18,275 bases of DNA from CAZXBB01 sp964638815 (GCA_964638815.1 CAZXBB010000039.1:1-18275), one strand, 5' to 3'. Numbered from the stretch's first letter, positions 7,581 through 15,148 are shown. A program made the numbers and translations. The notes: generated by a model not told the origin, from the letters alone.

Positions 7581-9086
7581 TTACGGGCACGGTCCCCAGT
7601 GCTTCAGCACGCCGATAATGTCGCCGAAGTCGACGAAGCCGCTTCCGTCGATGTCCTCGGGACCGCCGGCGTTGCCCCAGGCGCCGAGGATCATGAGGAT
7701 GTCGTTGAAGTCCACGGTCCCGCTTCCGTCGATGTCTCCGAAGCAGCCGGCCGGGCTCGGAACGTCCACGACAGTCGTCACCGCGTTGAAGTCCGGGTTC
7801 GCCGGATCATCACGGTACAGGCCGATCGTGGCGGTGCCGGGCTCCGGCGCCGAGTCGGCGACGAACCAGAAGTTGTAGAGCGTGCCCCAGCGGAGCGCGT
7901 TCGCGCTCTCTCCGTCGGCGGACGGGTCGATCTCCCACTGCACGCTGCCGGCGTTGCGGGCGGACACCCAGTCGGTGCCGTCGAAGTCCGCGTTGCCGGG
8001 ACCGTCGCCGCTGTGGTAGTCGACGTCGTGGAAGCCCATCTCGGTGACCGTGACGCCCGCGGGAACTTCGATCTCGAACGATCGCGCGGACCGGTGCGAG
8101 TTCATGTTCTGCACCGCGTACTCGTAGGCGTACGTGCCGTCCTTGCGGTCGATGACGTCGAAGCCGACGAGCATCAGGCCGTCCTCGTAACGGTTGTTCC
8201 CGTCACGCAGGCCGTCCTCGTCCACCTGCACGTCGACGATCTGTGCGGTCGTCGTGAAGTCGTCCCACGCCCGGATGCCCTGCTTCATGCGCTGGGTCGA
8301 GCCGGGGAACGAGAGCGGGTAGTTCTGGCCGGAGGGGCCGACCGTCACGCGCCGGTAGGACGCGTTGTTGTTCTGGTTGCCGACGGCCGAGTCGTCCTTC
8401 GCGACGTACATGCCCTCGAGGAAGTAGAGCGAGTTCGGCGCGTCGAGTTCCGAGTTGAGCACCCGAATGCGACGGCGGTACTCGCCGCTGGTGCCTTCGC
8501 CGGCCCCCCAGGGGAGGACGAAGTCGCCGGTGTGAGCGTTGACCTGCCACTTCGGTCCGAGACCGCCCTGGCTGCCGTTGCGGCTGGCGGTGTAGGGATC
8601 GGAGCAGCAGGGGTGGAGGACGCTCTGGCAGCCGCCGCCACCGTTGCACGAGCCGCAGATGCCCTGCTGGAGCGCGCAGAAGCTGTGCTTGAGCCAGGCC
8701 TGGCCGATCTGCATGAACCGGCTCTTCTCGGTGTCGAGGCGGAACATGTTCTGGCTGATGACCGGGTGGTTGTGGTTCGGGCTTCCGGCCCAGTTGAGCG
8801 TGACGTCACCGATGTTGCACGAGGTCGTGCCGAAGCTGTACGCGGTCTCGGTGGTGTTCGTCGCCCACCAGCGGGTGCTCTGAAGGTCGCCGGGGATGAC
8901 GTCCGGGCCTTCCGACGGGGGGTCCTGCCACTGGCAGTCGCCGGACGACTCGCCCGTGGGCGCGGCGTCGCCGAAGAACATGTCCGTGTCCGTGGTCGTG
9001 TCCGGGACAGCGTCGACCGACATCTGGCCGATAACGATGGTGACGCCGGCCAGGACGCCGGCTCCGATGAACGCTCGTGTATGCAT
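7581..9086 (-). CDS. Secreted Cys-rich protein of unknown function with dockerin-like tail
   Basis: 501 residues. ATG 9086 is supported by GAGGAGAGG 8 nt upstream. The N-terminus (1-26) is a hydrophobic export signal. Residues 31-445 match no enzyme family I recognise, and no catalytic motif stands out. Cysteines cluster at 137, 144, 147, 153, 160 and 161 in a Gly-rich loop (CGSCNGGGGC), with others at 51 and 90, suggesting disulfides in an extracellular protein. The segments YEYAVQNMNSHRSARSF and WEIDPSADGE look like a beta-sandwich protein of planctomycete type, from memory. Residues 448-501 form the two-EF-hand tail (DIDGSGTVDFND, DIDGSGFVDFGD). Unlike the other three tails here, the linker between the loops has no Cys; instead Cys448 and Cys500 flank the whole module. 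Transcription ends at the terminator just downstream. Confidence 0.88.
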   Translation of the reverse strand: MHTRAFIGAGVLAGVTIVIGQMSVDAVPDTTTDTDMFFGDAAPTGESSGDCQWQDPPSEGPDVIPGDLQSTRWWATNTTETAYSFGTTSCNIGDVTLNWAGSPNHNHPVISQNMFRLDTEKSRFMQIGQAWLKHSFCALQQGICGSCNGGGGCQSVLHPCCSDPYTASRNGSQGGLGPKWQVNAHTGDFVLPWGAGEGTSGEYRRRIRVLNSELDAPNSLYFLEGMYVAKDDSAVGNQNNNASYRRVTVGPSGQNYPLSFPGSTQRMKQGIRAWDDFTTTAQIVDVQVDEDGLRDGNNRYEDGLMLVGFDVIDRKDGTYAYEYAVQNMNSHRSARSFEIEVPAGVTVTEMGFHDVDYHSGDGPGNADFDGTDWVSARNAGSVQWEIDPSADGESANALRWGTLYNFWFVADSAPEPGTATIGLYRDDPANPDFNAVTTVVDVPSPAGCFGDIDGSGTVDFNDILMILGAWGNAGGPEDIDGSGFVDFGDIIGVLKHWGPCP

Positions 9087-9312
9087 TGCCTTTGCCTCTC
9101 CTCGCGGAAGGGGTTCGTGACGGGGTCTTGCAGTGTGGGCTGCGGGGTGGGGGGTGGTCCCTGGTCGGACCGAACAGCCGCCGGGACCGGCAAGTGCCCG
9201 ACCCGACTGCAGCTAAGATAGCCTGAGGTTCAAAACGGAGCGACCTGAAAGAAGGCAAAAGGGCTGACAACCCGGCAAAACGGGAACCTGGCGAGACGCG
9301 GGGGGGCAGTCA
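9087..9312. other. Intergenic region upstream of the Cys-rich protein gene
   Basis: 226 bp between the hydrolase stop and the start of the Cys-rich protein gene, both on -. The SD for the latter is at 9095-9103. G-tracts at about 9136-9154 on + come close to a quadruplex motif. The stretch 9215-9275 is relatively AT-rich and may hold the promoter, but no convincing -35/-10 pair was found. No ORF of note. Confidence 0.4.
9095..9103 (-). promoter_or_regulatory. Ribosome binding site of the Cys-rich protein gene
   Basis: GAGGAGAGG on the minus strand, 8 nt before ATG 9086; the strongest Shine-Dalgarno in the minus-strand block. It supports that start. Confidence 0.75.
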
Positions 9313-11814
9313 TCACCCTCCCTGCCCATCTTTCCACGCGAAATCGCCCCCCTCGACGGACCAGTCCAGCCCGAAGATCCCCACGACCCGGACGCCCCCG
9401 ACCCCGTCGAGCAGGGCCCCGGGGCCGAAGACGACCACGTCGGGATAGGCCACACCCGAAACAAAATACGGAAGCCGGTCCGTGAGCGCGGCCCCGGACA
9501 CCCCGGAGCCGGCGACCACGCCGACGCAGGCCACCGGGCTCCCGGGTCTCGGCCGGATGAAAAGGGCCGCGAGGTCCGCGCCGGCGATCCGCCGATCCCC
9601 CACCGTCACGCCGCCGCGGTCGATCTGCACCGGGCTCGTCGCGAGTAGCGCGCTCCAGGCGGCGTTCGTGTCGGCGTTGCCGTAGAGGATGACGCCGCGA
9701 TCCGGCTCGGCGCCCGGATCGAACGCCGTGTCCGGGATCACGTCGACGCTCCCGTTGCCGCGGTACCAGAAGGTCTCGGCGTCGAAGCGCGCCTTCGCGG
9801 CGGCCCAGGCGTTCTCCGCATCCGTGCCGCGTGTTCCGAAGACGAAGACCACGCGGTGCCGGAACGCGTCCTTGAAGGGGCCGTAGCGACGCGGTCCCTT
9901 CTCGCCGGCGGGCAGGTCCCCCGTGGCCCGCTCCCAGGCGGCCGCCGGATCGGTGCGGCGGAACGCGACCCGCGCAAGGCCGTCTGTCACGACCGCGGGC
10001 TGCCTCGTGCCGTCGATCTCGATGTTCAGCGTCGGTGCGATCGCGCGCCCCTCGAGATCGACCGCGAAGCGCGCGACGTTCGCCGTCGCGACGACCAGCC
10101 GATCGTGGTCCGTACCGTCGCCCGCGTCGCCGGAGGTCTCGAAGCGCGCCTCGACCGAGCTGAAGTCGAGCGGCGCAGCCTGCTGCTCGATCGTAACCCA
10201 CTCCGACGTCGCCGAGACACCGGGATTCGCCGTGTGGAACTCGACGCCGGGTCGCATCTGCGGACGCTCGCGGGCGCGGAAGAAGTCGAACATCGGCCCC
10301 CAGTCACAGCACCGGTCGCCCCACCAGTGCCCGGCGCCGGGCTCCTCGTGGTACTGCACGTCCGGGTGGAAGCCGCCGAGGTGCCCGTACATGAAGCGCG
10401 CCTGGTCGGCCGGCACGTTGTCGTCCTTCTCGCCGTGCAGGATGTAGACACCGTAGTGCAGCGTATTGCGGGCGAGCGCCACGGTGTCGCTGGGGTTCGC
10501 CGCCAGGGCCAGGATGCGCTCGACCGGCGACGCGTCGTCGAAACGCTCCGCGCCGGTGTACGACGTGAAGCTGCGCCAGCCGGCGCTCGGGCCGATCGCC
10601 GCGAAGCGCCCCGGGAAGGTCACGCCCACGTGCCAGGTGCCGTGGCCTCCCATCGAGTGACCGGTGAGATACGTGCGGCGGGGATCGATACCGAGCCGAC
10701 GCTGGTTCAGCTCGAGCACCTCGATCGCGTCAAGCCGCCCCCAGTCCTCCCAGTCGAAGCCGAACGGACGCCGGTTGGTGGGCGCGACCACCCACCCTTC
10801 CTTCTTCCGCTGATAGACACGCGCCTGCCCGATGCCCTCGACCCCCGCGCCGTGCAGCGTCAGGAAGAGCGCCGGCGGCGTCGGGTCGTCGGGGTCGCGG
10901 TCGGCCATCGGCGTGACGCCGTAGTACTGCACGCTGCCGTCGATGTCGCTGATGAACGTCCGCTTGTGCGTCTGGCCGGGCTCGCGCACGCGCACGTCGA
11001 ACCCGGCGTCGTCCACGACGTGCATCACGCCGTCGCGCCGACGCACCAGCTCCAGTCGAAGGTCCGCCCTCCTGACGCCGGGCGCCACGGCCCCGCCGAA
11101 CCAGAACGGGACCTTGCGCACGGTCATCGGCTCGATCCGCGGCACGAGCGTCTCGTGAAGCGGCAGCCCGGCGCCGCCGGCCCGGATCGCGAGATCCCCG
11201 AGCGTCCGCGCCGAGGCGTTGGCGATCAGGATGCCGCCCTGCTGCGCCCACGGCTCGCCGTGCACCAGGTCCGGCATCGTGCGATCGTGGAGCTGGAAGA
11301 AGACCTCGCCCTCCGGCGGGACGAGCTTCGCGCGGACGCGTCCGCGCGAGACGTTGAACAGGAACTCGTTGCGCCCGGCGCGCAGTGCGACGGGGATCTC
11401 GACCCATTCGTTGCCGTAGGGATCGCCGGGGCGCCATGCGTCGTTGACGCGGACGGCGGCATGCCCCGATGCGTGCAGCATTGCGACCCGCGGCGCGGAC
11501 GCTTCGACGGTCCAGTGAACGTACCCGCCGCGCAGCTCCGGGCCGCGGAACCAGCCTTCGTCGTTCGCCGTCGCGGCGACCCACGCGTGATCGACGCCGT
11601 CGGGACCGGCGACCGTGTCACCGGCGGACGGGGCGGTCCACGTGCCGGCCGCGACACGGGCGAGCACGGCGTCGGTGGGGAAGGGACGACGTCCGCCCTC
11701 GCCGACGCGGGGGAGGACGAGCGCGTCGCGCATGGGCTCCTCGTCCTGCGCGGGGGACGACGTCGCCACGCATCCGGCAACGAGCGCGGTCAGGACGATG
11801 TGAGAACGTGCCAT
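9313..11814 (-). CDS. Large alpha/beta-hydrolase lipoprotein (prolyl-oligopeptidase/esterase-like)
   Basis: 833 residues from ATG 11814, chosen because MARSHIVLTALVAGC is a compact lipoprotein signal with lipobox VAGC and Cys15; an in-frame GTG at 11829 would add five residues. Residues 75-175 form a predicted beta-sandwich (GYVHWTVEA, NEFLFNVSRG), perhaps carbohydrate-binding. The hydrolase core spans about 310-515: LTLHGAG (318-324), nucleophile elbow GHSMGG with Ser387, HGEKDD (460-465) with the acid Asp464 or 465, and GAGHWW with His496. Roughly 330 further residues follow, unrecognised and mostly beta, possibly a substrate-recognition or oligomerisation module. It is expected to hydrolyse esters or peptides at the cell envelope; the sequence does not separate esterase from peptidase. 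The start lies only 24 nt after the stop of the choice-of-anchor B gene, so both are probably one transcript. No clear SD, consistent with coupling. Confidence 0.85.
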   Translation of the reverse strand: MARSHIVLTALVAGCVATSSPAQDEEPMRDALVLPRVGEGGRRPFPTDAVLARVAAGTWTAPSAGDTVAGPDGVDHAWVAATANDEGWFRGPELRGGYVHWTVEASAPRVAMLHASGHAAVRVNDAWRPGDPYGNEWVEIPVALRAGRNEFLFNVSRGRVRAKLVPPEGEVFFQLHDRTMPDLVHGEPWAQQGGILIANASARTLGDLAIRAGGAGLPLHETLVPRIEPMTVRKVPFWFGGAVAPGVRRADLRLELVRRRDGVMHVVDDAGFDVRVREPGQTHKRTFISDIDGSVQYYGVTPMADRDPDDPTPPALFLTLHGAGVEGIGQARVYQRKKEGWVVAPTNRRPFGFDWEDWGRLDAIEVLELNQRRLGIDPRRTYLTGHSMGGHGTWHVGVTFPGRFAAIGPSAGWRSFTSYTGAERFDDASPVERILALAANPSDTVALARNTLHYGVYILHGEKDDNVPADQARFMYGHLGGFHPDVQYHEEPGAGHWWGDRCCDWGPMFDFFRARERPQMRPGVEFHTANPGVSATSEWVTIEQQAAPLDFSSVEARFETSGDAGDGTDHDRLVVATANVARFAVDLEGRAIAPTLNIEIDGTRQPAVVTDGLARVAFRRTDPAAAWERATGDLPAGEKGPRRYGPFKDAFRHRVVFVFGTRGTDAENAWAAAKARFDAETFWYRGNGSVDVIPDTAFDPGAEPDRGVILYGNADTNAAWSALLATSPVQIDRGGVTVGDRRIAGADLAALFIRPRPGSPVACVGVVAGSGVSGAALTDRLPYFVSGVAYPDVVVFGPGALLDGVGGVRVVGIFGLDWSVEGGDFAWKDGQGG

Positions 11815-11838
11815 GCCGGGGAGTCTCACCGCGCCCCG

Positions 11839-13254
11839 CTACCCCCAGTTCGCGAGAAGCACCAGGATGTCCCCGAACGCGACCACTCCGTCGCCGTCCA
11901 GGTCTTCCGGACAATCCTCGGGCGGATCCGGGCACTCGCCCCACGCGACGAGCACGAGCAGCAGGTCGTCGATCGTCACCACTCCGTCCCCGTTCACGTC
12001 GCCCGGCGTGCGGAGCGCGTCCACGGTCCAGATGAAGAGCCCCTTCTCCTTGTCGCTTCCGATCACGGTGCCGCTCGGGAAGTAGGGGTAATTGCTCCAC
12101 AGGCTGTTGAAGTTCGGATCGTCGTCCTCGGGGTACGTGTCGAAGTACGCGATCTCGACGGGGGCGACGGGATCGGTCGCGTCGAAGACGCGCAGACCGC
12201 TGCGGTAGTTCGACTCGAAGATCAGGTCGCCGACCGTGTAGAGATTGTGATCGATCGCCGTGCTGCCGGAGCTGAACGTCGTCGCCTCGAAGGGGTGCGT
12301 GAGATCGGTGAGATCGATCACGTGCGTCGTGGTGTTGTCGCCCGTGTTCTGCTCGTCGAACTCGTCGTTCAGATAGAAATACCGGCGATCCGGCGACAGC
12401 CACCCCTGGTGCGAGTAGGACCCGTTCGGGTACAGCAGCCGGCTGACCTGCGTGATGTTCGACTTGTCGGTGACGTCGAGGATGTCGAGACCGGTCTCGA
12501 CCCACCCGCCGCTGAAGCCGCCGCACGAGAACGCCAGCTCGCGCCCCGCGTACGGACCGCCCGTCATCGTCACGACCTGCACGTCGTGCGAGTAGCGATC
12601 CTCCCAGTCGCCGACGAAGGGGGGATTCACCGGGTCGGCGTTGAGGTCGTAGATGCGAAGCCCGTTGCCGCCGCCGGCGCGGTACATGTACCCGCTCTGC
12701 TCGTTGATGGCCACGTTGTGGGTGTCACCGACCCCTCCACTCGTGATGGTGAAGACGTGGTCGACGATGCCGGCGTCGATGGCGACGAGGTCCACGACCT
12801 GCACTCCGCCGTTCGATGCCTCGGTCACGATGTAGGCGTACCGGCCGTACGTCTTGATGTCGCGCCAGCCGTTCTCCGGGCCGGATATGACCTCGATGAT
12901 CGCGGGGTTGCCCGGGTCCGTGATCTCCACGAAGCCCGTGCCGCCGGACATGCCGATGATGGCGTACTCGCGGCCCGAGGGCGACACGTAGCCCCAGCAG
13001 TCCATGCCCTTGTAGAAGGTCTCGTCGAACTCGAGCAGCGTGATCCACGCCTCGAGCTGCACGCCCTGCGCGGGGAACCCGATCGGCGCCGCGGGGCCGT
13101 CGATCGCGCGCCGGTAGCCGGGGCCGGCGTACGGCGGCTGGTCGTCGCGCTCCTTCGGGTCGTCGACGTGCGCCGACGCGGTCGCGGCGAGCAGGAACGA
13201 ACAGAGCCCCGCGGCCGGAAGCGTGCGGAAGCGAACGAGCGTGCTGCGCGACAT
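11839..13254 (-). CDS. Secreted choice-of-anchor B family (LVIVD-type beta-propeller) protein with dockerin-like tail
   Basis: 471 residues from ATG 13254, supported by GAAAGG 7 nt upstream and a clean signal peptide ending ATASA before His29; an ATG at 13284 would add ten residues. Residues 65-412 carry the propeller repeats of the choice-of-anchor B family: SGGTGFVEITDPGNP, GGVQVVDL, HNVAINEQSGYMYRAGG, HQGWLSPDRRYFYLNDE and HNLYTVGDLIFESNYRSGL. Histidines recur at equivalent points of successive blades (His179, 223, 282, 336); the usual first one is replaced in GMDCWGYV. The name of the family reflects interchangeable C-terminal sorting signals; here it is a double EF-hand tail (residues 417-471: DVNGDGVVTIDD and DLDGDGVVAFGD) with Cys441 and Cys448 in the linker. 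A plausible promoter lies at 13284-13312. Molecular role unknown; extracellular location is likely. Confidence 0.92.
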   Translation of the reverse strand: MSRSTLVRFRTLPAAGLCSFLLAATASAHVDDPKERDDQPPYAGPGYRRAIDGPAAPIGFPAQGVQLEAWITLLEFDETFYKGMDCWGYVSPSGREYAIIGMSGGTGFVEITDPGNPAIIEVISGPENGWRDIKTYGRYAYIVTEASNGGVQVVDLVAIDAGIVDHVFTITSGGVGDTHNVAINEQSGYMYRAGGGNGLRIYDLNADPVNPPFVGDWEDRYSHDVQVVTMTGGPYAGRELAFSCGGFSGGWVETGLDILDVTDKSNITQVSRLLYPNGSYSHQGWLSPDRRYFYLNDEFDEQNTGDNTTTHVIDLTDLTHPFEATTFSSGSTAIDHNLYTVGDLIFESNYRSGLRVFDATDPVAPVEIAYFDTYPEDDDPNFNSLWSNYPYFPSGTVIGSDKEKGLFIWTVDALRTPGDVNGDGVVTIDDLLLVLVAWGECPDPPEDCPEDLDGDGVVAFGDILVLLANWG

Positions 13255-13261
13255 CGGCGTG

Positions 13262-13267
13262 CCTTTC
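13262..13267 (-). promoter_or_regulatory. Ribosome binding site of the choice-of-anchor B gene
   Basis: GAAAGG on the minus strand, 7 nt before ATG 13254. It favours this start over the longer reading from 13284. Confidence 0.55.
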
Positions 13268-13283
13268 TGACGGAGCCCCGCCA

Positions 13284-13312
13284 ATCATCAGCCCCGCGCG
13301 CACGACGGTCAA
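13284..13312 (-). promoter_or_regulatory. Candidate sigma70-type promoter of the choice-of-anchor B/hydrolase pair
   Basis: On the minus strand TTGACC (13312-13307) and GATGAT (13289-13284) are separated by 17 nt, matching TTGACA at 5 of 6 and TATAAT at 4 of 6. Transcription would start near 13277, giving a leader of about 23 nt that includes the SD. The motif is short and untested. Confidence 0.4.
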
Positions 13313-13534
13313 GGATCATTCATTGCGGAGGACCGCGAACGGCCGCAGAGGCGGAATGCGGCGGGGAGGGACCGGGCCGGGCGGGGGCGCGGGGCGGAGC
13401 GGCGCGGGGCGGCGGCGGGGGCGCGGGGGCGCGGGGGCGCGGGGGCGCGAGGTCCGGCGGGGCGGCAAGCCGGTCGTCGAGAGAAGTCCCCGCGTTTCCT
13501 GTTCCTCTGCGCGGACCTCGCGGTGAGCTCGGGA
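13313..13534. other. Intergenic region with G-rich repeats and a long inverted repeat
   Basis: It separates the FG-GAP gene from the choice-of-anchor B promoter. It holds the G5 repeat array (13417-13448) and a perfect 11-bp inverted repeat (cgcgaggtccg 13446-13456, cggacctcgcg 13512-13522) enclosing 55 nt, inside which ccggc (13454-13458) can pair with gccgg (13470-13474). No T-run terminator and no credible ORF were seen. Confidence 0.55.
13417..13448 (+). repeat. Four tandem GGGGGCGC units (G-quadruplex motif)
   Basis: Four perfect 8-bp units give four G5 tracts on + with 3-nt CGC loops, which fits the classical G-quadruplex pattern. Shorter G-runs continue upstream from about 13362. The G-rich strand is the template strand for the minus-strand genes. 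Confidence 0.85.
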
Positions 13535-14995
13535 TCACATGTCCCAGTTCTGGAGAACGATCAGCAGATCCGCGAACGTCACGCGCCCGTCGCCGTCGAA
13601 GTCGGACCGGCAGAAGGTCGGCGGCGGCGGGCAGTCACCCCAGTCGGTGATCAGCTTGAGGATGTCGGTGAAATCGATGATGCAATCCTGGTTGACGTCG
13701 CCGGGCCGCGGTGCCGCGCCGGTCCCGGTGATCACGTAGGCCCGGCCGCGACTGCCGAGATCCGATGCCGCGGTCACGAGGAAGTCGTACACGCCGTCGC
13801 CGTCCACGTCGCCCATGCCGTTGGCGTCGAACCCGAAGTTTGCGCCAGCGACGGTGTGGGTGTACGTGTGCATGATCGAGCCGTCGATGCCGGAGTAGAT
13901 GAACGCCTTGCCGGCGCCCGTCGCGCCGACGTTGCTCGCCCACGAAGCCATGATCATGTCCGCGTGACCGTCGCCGTTGATGTCCTCGATGATCCGCCCG
14001 ATGCCGAAGCCGCCGCCCTCGCCGGCGCCGTCGAGCTCCCAGATGATCGCGCCGGTCGCGCCGGAAAAGATGTGGGCGCGGTTCGACGGGAAGTCGTTGA
14101 CGTAGACGTCGGGCGTGCCGTCGTTATCCACGTCGAATCCACCGTTCATGAACCACTGGCCGAAGTTGATCGACGACCCCGACGGGGCGAGCGTGTGAAT
14201 GAGCGTGGAATCGGCCCCGTTCCAGCCGTAGACGTAAGCGAGTCCGCCGCTCGTCGGGCCGCCGTTCATGGCACCGACGACGATGTCGCAGCGACCGTCC
14301 GGCGGCTGCGAGACGTCCCCGACCATCCACACGCCGGAGCCGAACATGTCGCCCGCCTCGCCGTCGATCGCATCGATCAGCGAGTAGTCCGCTCCGGAGT
14401 AGACGTACGCGCGCCCCGCGCTCGCGCCGTTCGCATCGTTCAGCCGCGCACCGATGACGAAGTCCCCCGTGCCGTCCCCGTCGTAGTCGCCGCCGCCGTG
14501 CACGCGATAGCCGAACTGGTCGCCGCCGGCTTCGCCGGGGAAGAGGTGGATCTGCGATCCGTCCACGCCGGAGCACAGCACGGCGCGGCCCGCGCCGCTT
14601 CCGGGGGCGCCGACGATGAAGTCGGGCACCATGTCGCCGTTCGCGTCGCCGGCCGCCGTCGCGTCGTGCCCGAAGCTCCACCCGGCCCCCCCGCCCGTCG
14701 CGAAGAAGAGCTCCTCGCCGGTCGCGCCCGAGTGGACGTACACGCGTCCGGCGCCGCTCCCGCCGGCGTCATTGCCGGGTGCGGTGAGGATCATGTCGGT
14801 GATACCGTCGCCGTTGACGTCCGGTATCCGGTTGGACACCCAGCCGAACTGGTCGCCCGCGGCCGCCCCGATCATCTCGTGGACGATCGCGCAGCCCTCC
14901 GTGAAGGGCCAGATGGCGCCGGCGACCGCGGTGATCGTGAAGACGCCGAGACCGCCGGCCGCAAGGACCGGCAGCCGGCTGATCGGATTGTGCAT
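13535..14995 (-). CDS. Secreted FG-GAP beta-propeller protein with dockerin-like tail
   Basis: 486 residues. ATG 14995 was chosen because it begins a clean signal peptide (MHNPISRLPVLAAGG, cleavage near AVAGA at 24-28); the frame stays open far upstream, but that part is low-complexity and overlaps the divergent sigma gene. Residues 44-425 contain seven FG-GAP/integrin-type calcium-loop motifs, such as DVNGDGITDMI (59), DYDGDGTGDFV (170), DVDNDGTPDVYV (288), DINGDGHADMI (338) and DVDGDGVYDFL (396). Seven blades make a complete integrin-alpha-like propeller. Residues 432-486 are the dockerin-like tail (DVNQDCIIDFTD, DFDGDGRVTFAD) with Cys455 and Cys462 in the linker. In the first loop Cys438 replaces the usual Gly, which may weaken calcium binding. 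It is probably an extracellular binding or surface protein; ligand unknown. It is divergent from the sigma factor gene. Confidence 0.92.
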   Translation of the reverse strand: MHNPISRLPVLAAGGLGVFTITAVAGAIWPFTEGCAIVHEMIGAAAGDQFGWVSNRIPDVNGDGITDMILTAPGNDAGGSGAGRVYVHSGATGEELFFATGGGAGWSFGHDATAAGDANGDMVPDFIVGAPGSGAGRAVLCSGVDGSQIHLFPGEAGGDQFGYRVHGGGDYDGDGTGDFVIGARLNDANGASAGRAYVYSGADYSLIDAIDGEAGDMFGSGVWMVGDVSQPPDGRCDIVVGAMNGGPTSGGLAYVYGWNGADSTLIHTLAPSGSSINFGQWFMNGGFDVDNDGTPDVYVNDFPSNRAHIFSGATGAIIWELDGAGEGGGFGIGRIIEDINGDGHADMIMASWASNVGATGAGKAFIYSGIDGSIMHTYTHTVAGANFGFDANGMGDVDGDGVYDFLVTAASDLGSRGRAYVITGTGAAPRPGDVNQDCIIDFTDILKLITDWGDCPPPPTFCRSDFDGDGRVTFADLLIVLQNWDM

Positions 14996-15074
14996 GTTTG
15001 CCACGTCTGGAGCCTCTATATTCGGGTTGGGAGGAACCCCCCGACGCCCGCCCCTCGTTAATGCAGGAGAGGGG

Positions 15075-15111
15075 GCGGCGATCCGCCACGGTCTTCCGGT
15101 GGAATCGCCGC
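15075..15111 (+). promoter_or_regulatory. Strong stem-loop in the sigma factor leader
   Basis: gcggcgat-ccgcc (15075-15087) pairs with ggtgg-a-atcgccgc (15098-15111): 13 bp with one G-U pair, one bulged A (15103) and a 10-nt loop. It ends 37 nt before the sigma ATG. No T-run follows, so it is not a standard terminator; it may be an mRNA leader structure or a protein-binding site. Confidence 0.45.
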
Positions 15112-15133
15112 GGCCGACTTCCCGGTGATCGAC

Positions 15134-15138
15134 AGGAG
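15134..15138 (+). promoter_or_regulatory. Ribosome binding site of the sigma factor gene
   Basis: AGGAG, 10 nt before ATG 15149. It supports that start over the in-frame GTG at 15125, and it places the tandem-repeat segment inside the protein. Confidence 0.65.
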
Positions 15139-15148
15139 ACGCGATCGC

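Larger units (their letters stand above)
14996..15148. other. Divergent promoter/leader region between the FG-GAP and sigma factor genes
   Basis: 153 bp that must hold start signals for both directions. The most AT-rich spot is at 15016-15022 (tatatt on +, readable as TATAGA on - one base on), a possible -10 for either gene, but no matching -35 at normal spacing was found. It contains the strong stem-loop at 15075-15111 and the sigma gene's SD at 15134-15138. Confidence 0.45.

Noticed and set aside
7185..9221. A 678-codon open frame on + opposite the Cys-rich protein gene
   Set aside because: The minus frame has an SD, export signal, dockerin-like tail and terminator; the plus frame runs straight through that terminator.
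9856..13650. A 1264-codon open frame on + opposite the hydrolase and choice-of-anchor B genes
   Set aside because: The minus strand has catalytic motifs, lipobox, signal peptide and dockerin-like tail; the plus frame has none and crosses the intergenic repeats.
15017..15022. TATATT as a -10 box for the sigma gene, with TTGCCA at 14998-15003 as -35
   Set aside because: The spacer is only 13 nt, too short for a sigma70 promoter; kept only as an AT-rich spot.
13523..15061. A 512-codon open frame on + opposite the FG-GAP gene
   Set aside because: It mirrors the calcium-loop repeats of the real gene and has no recognisable domain.
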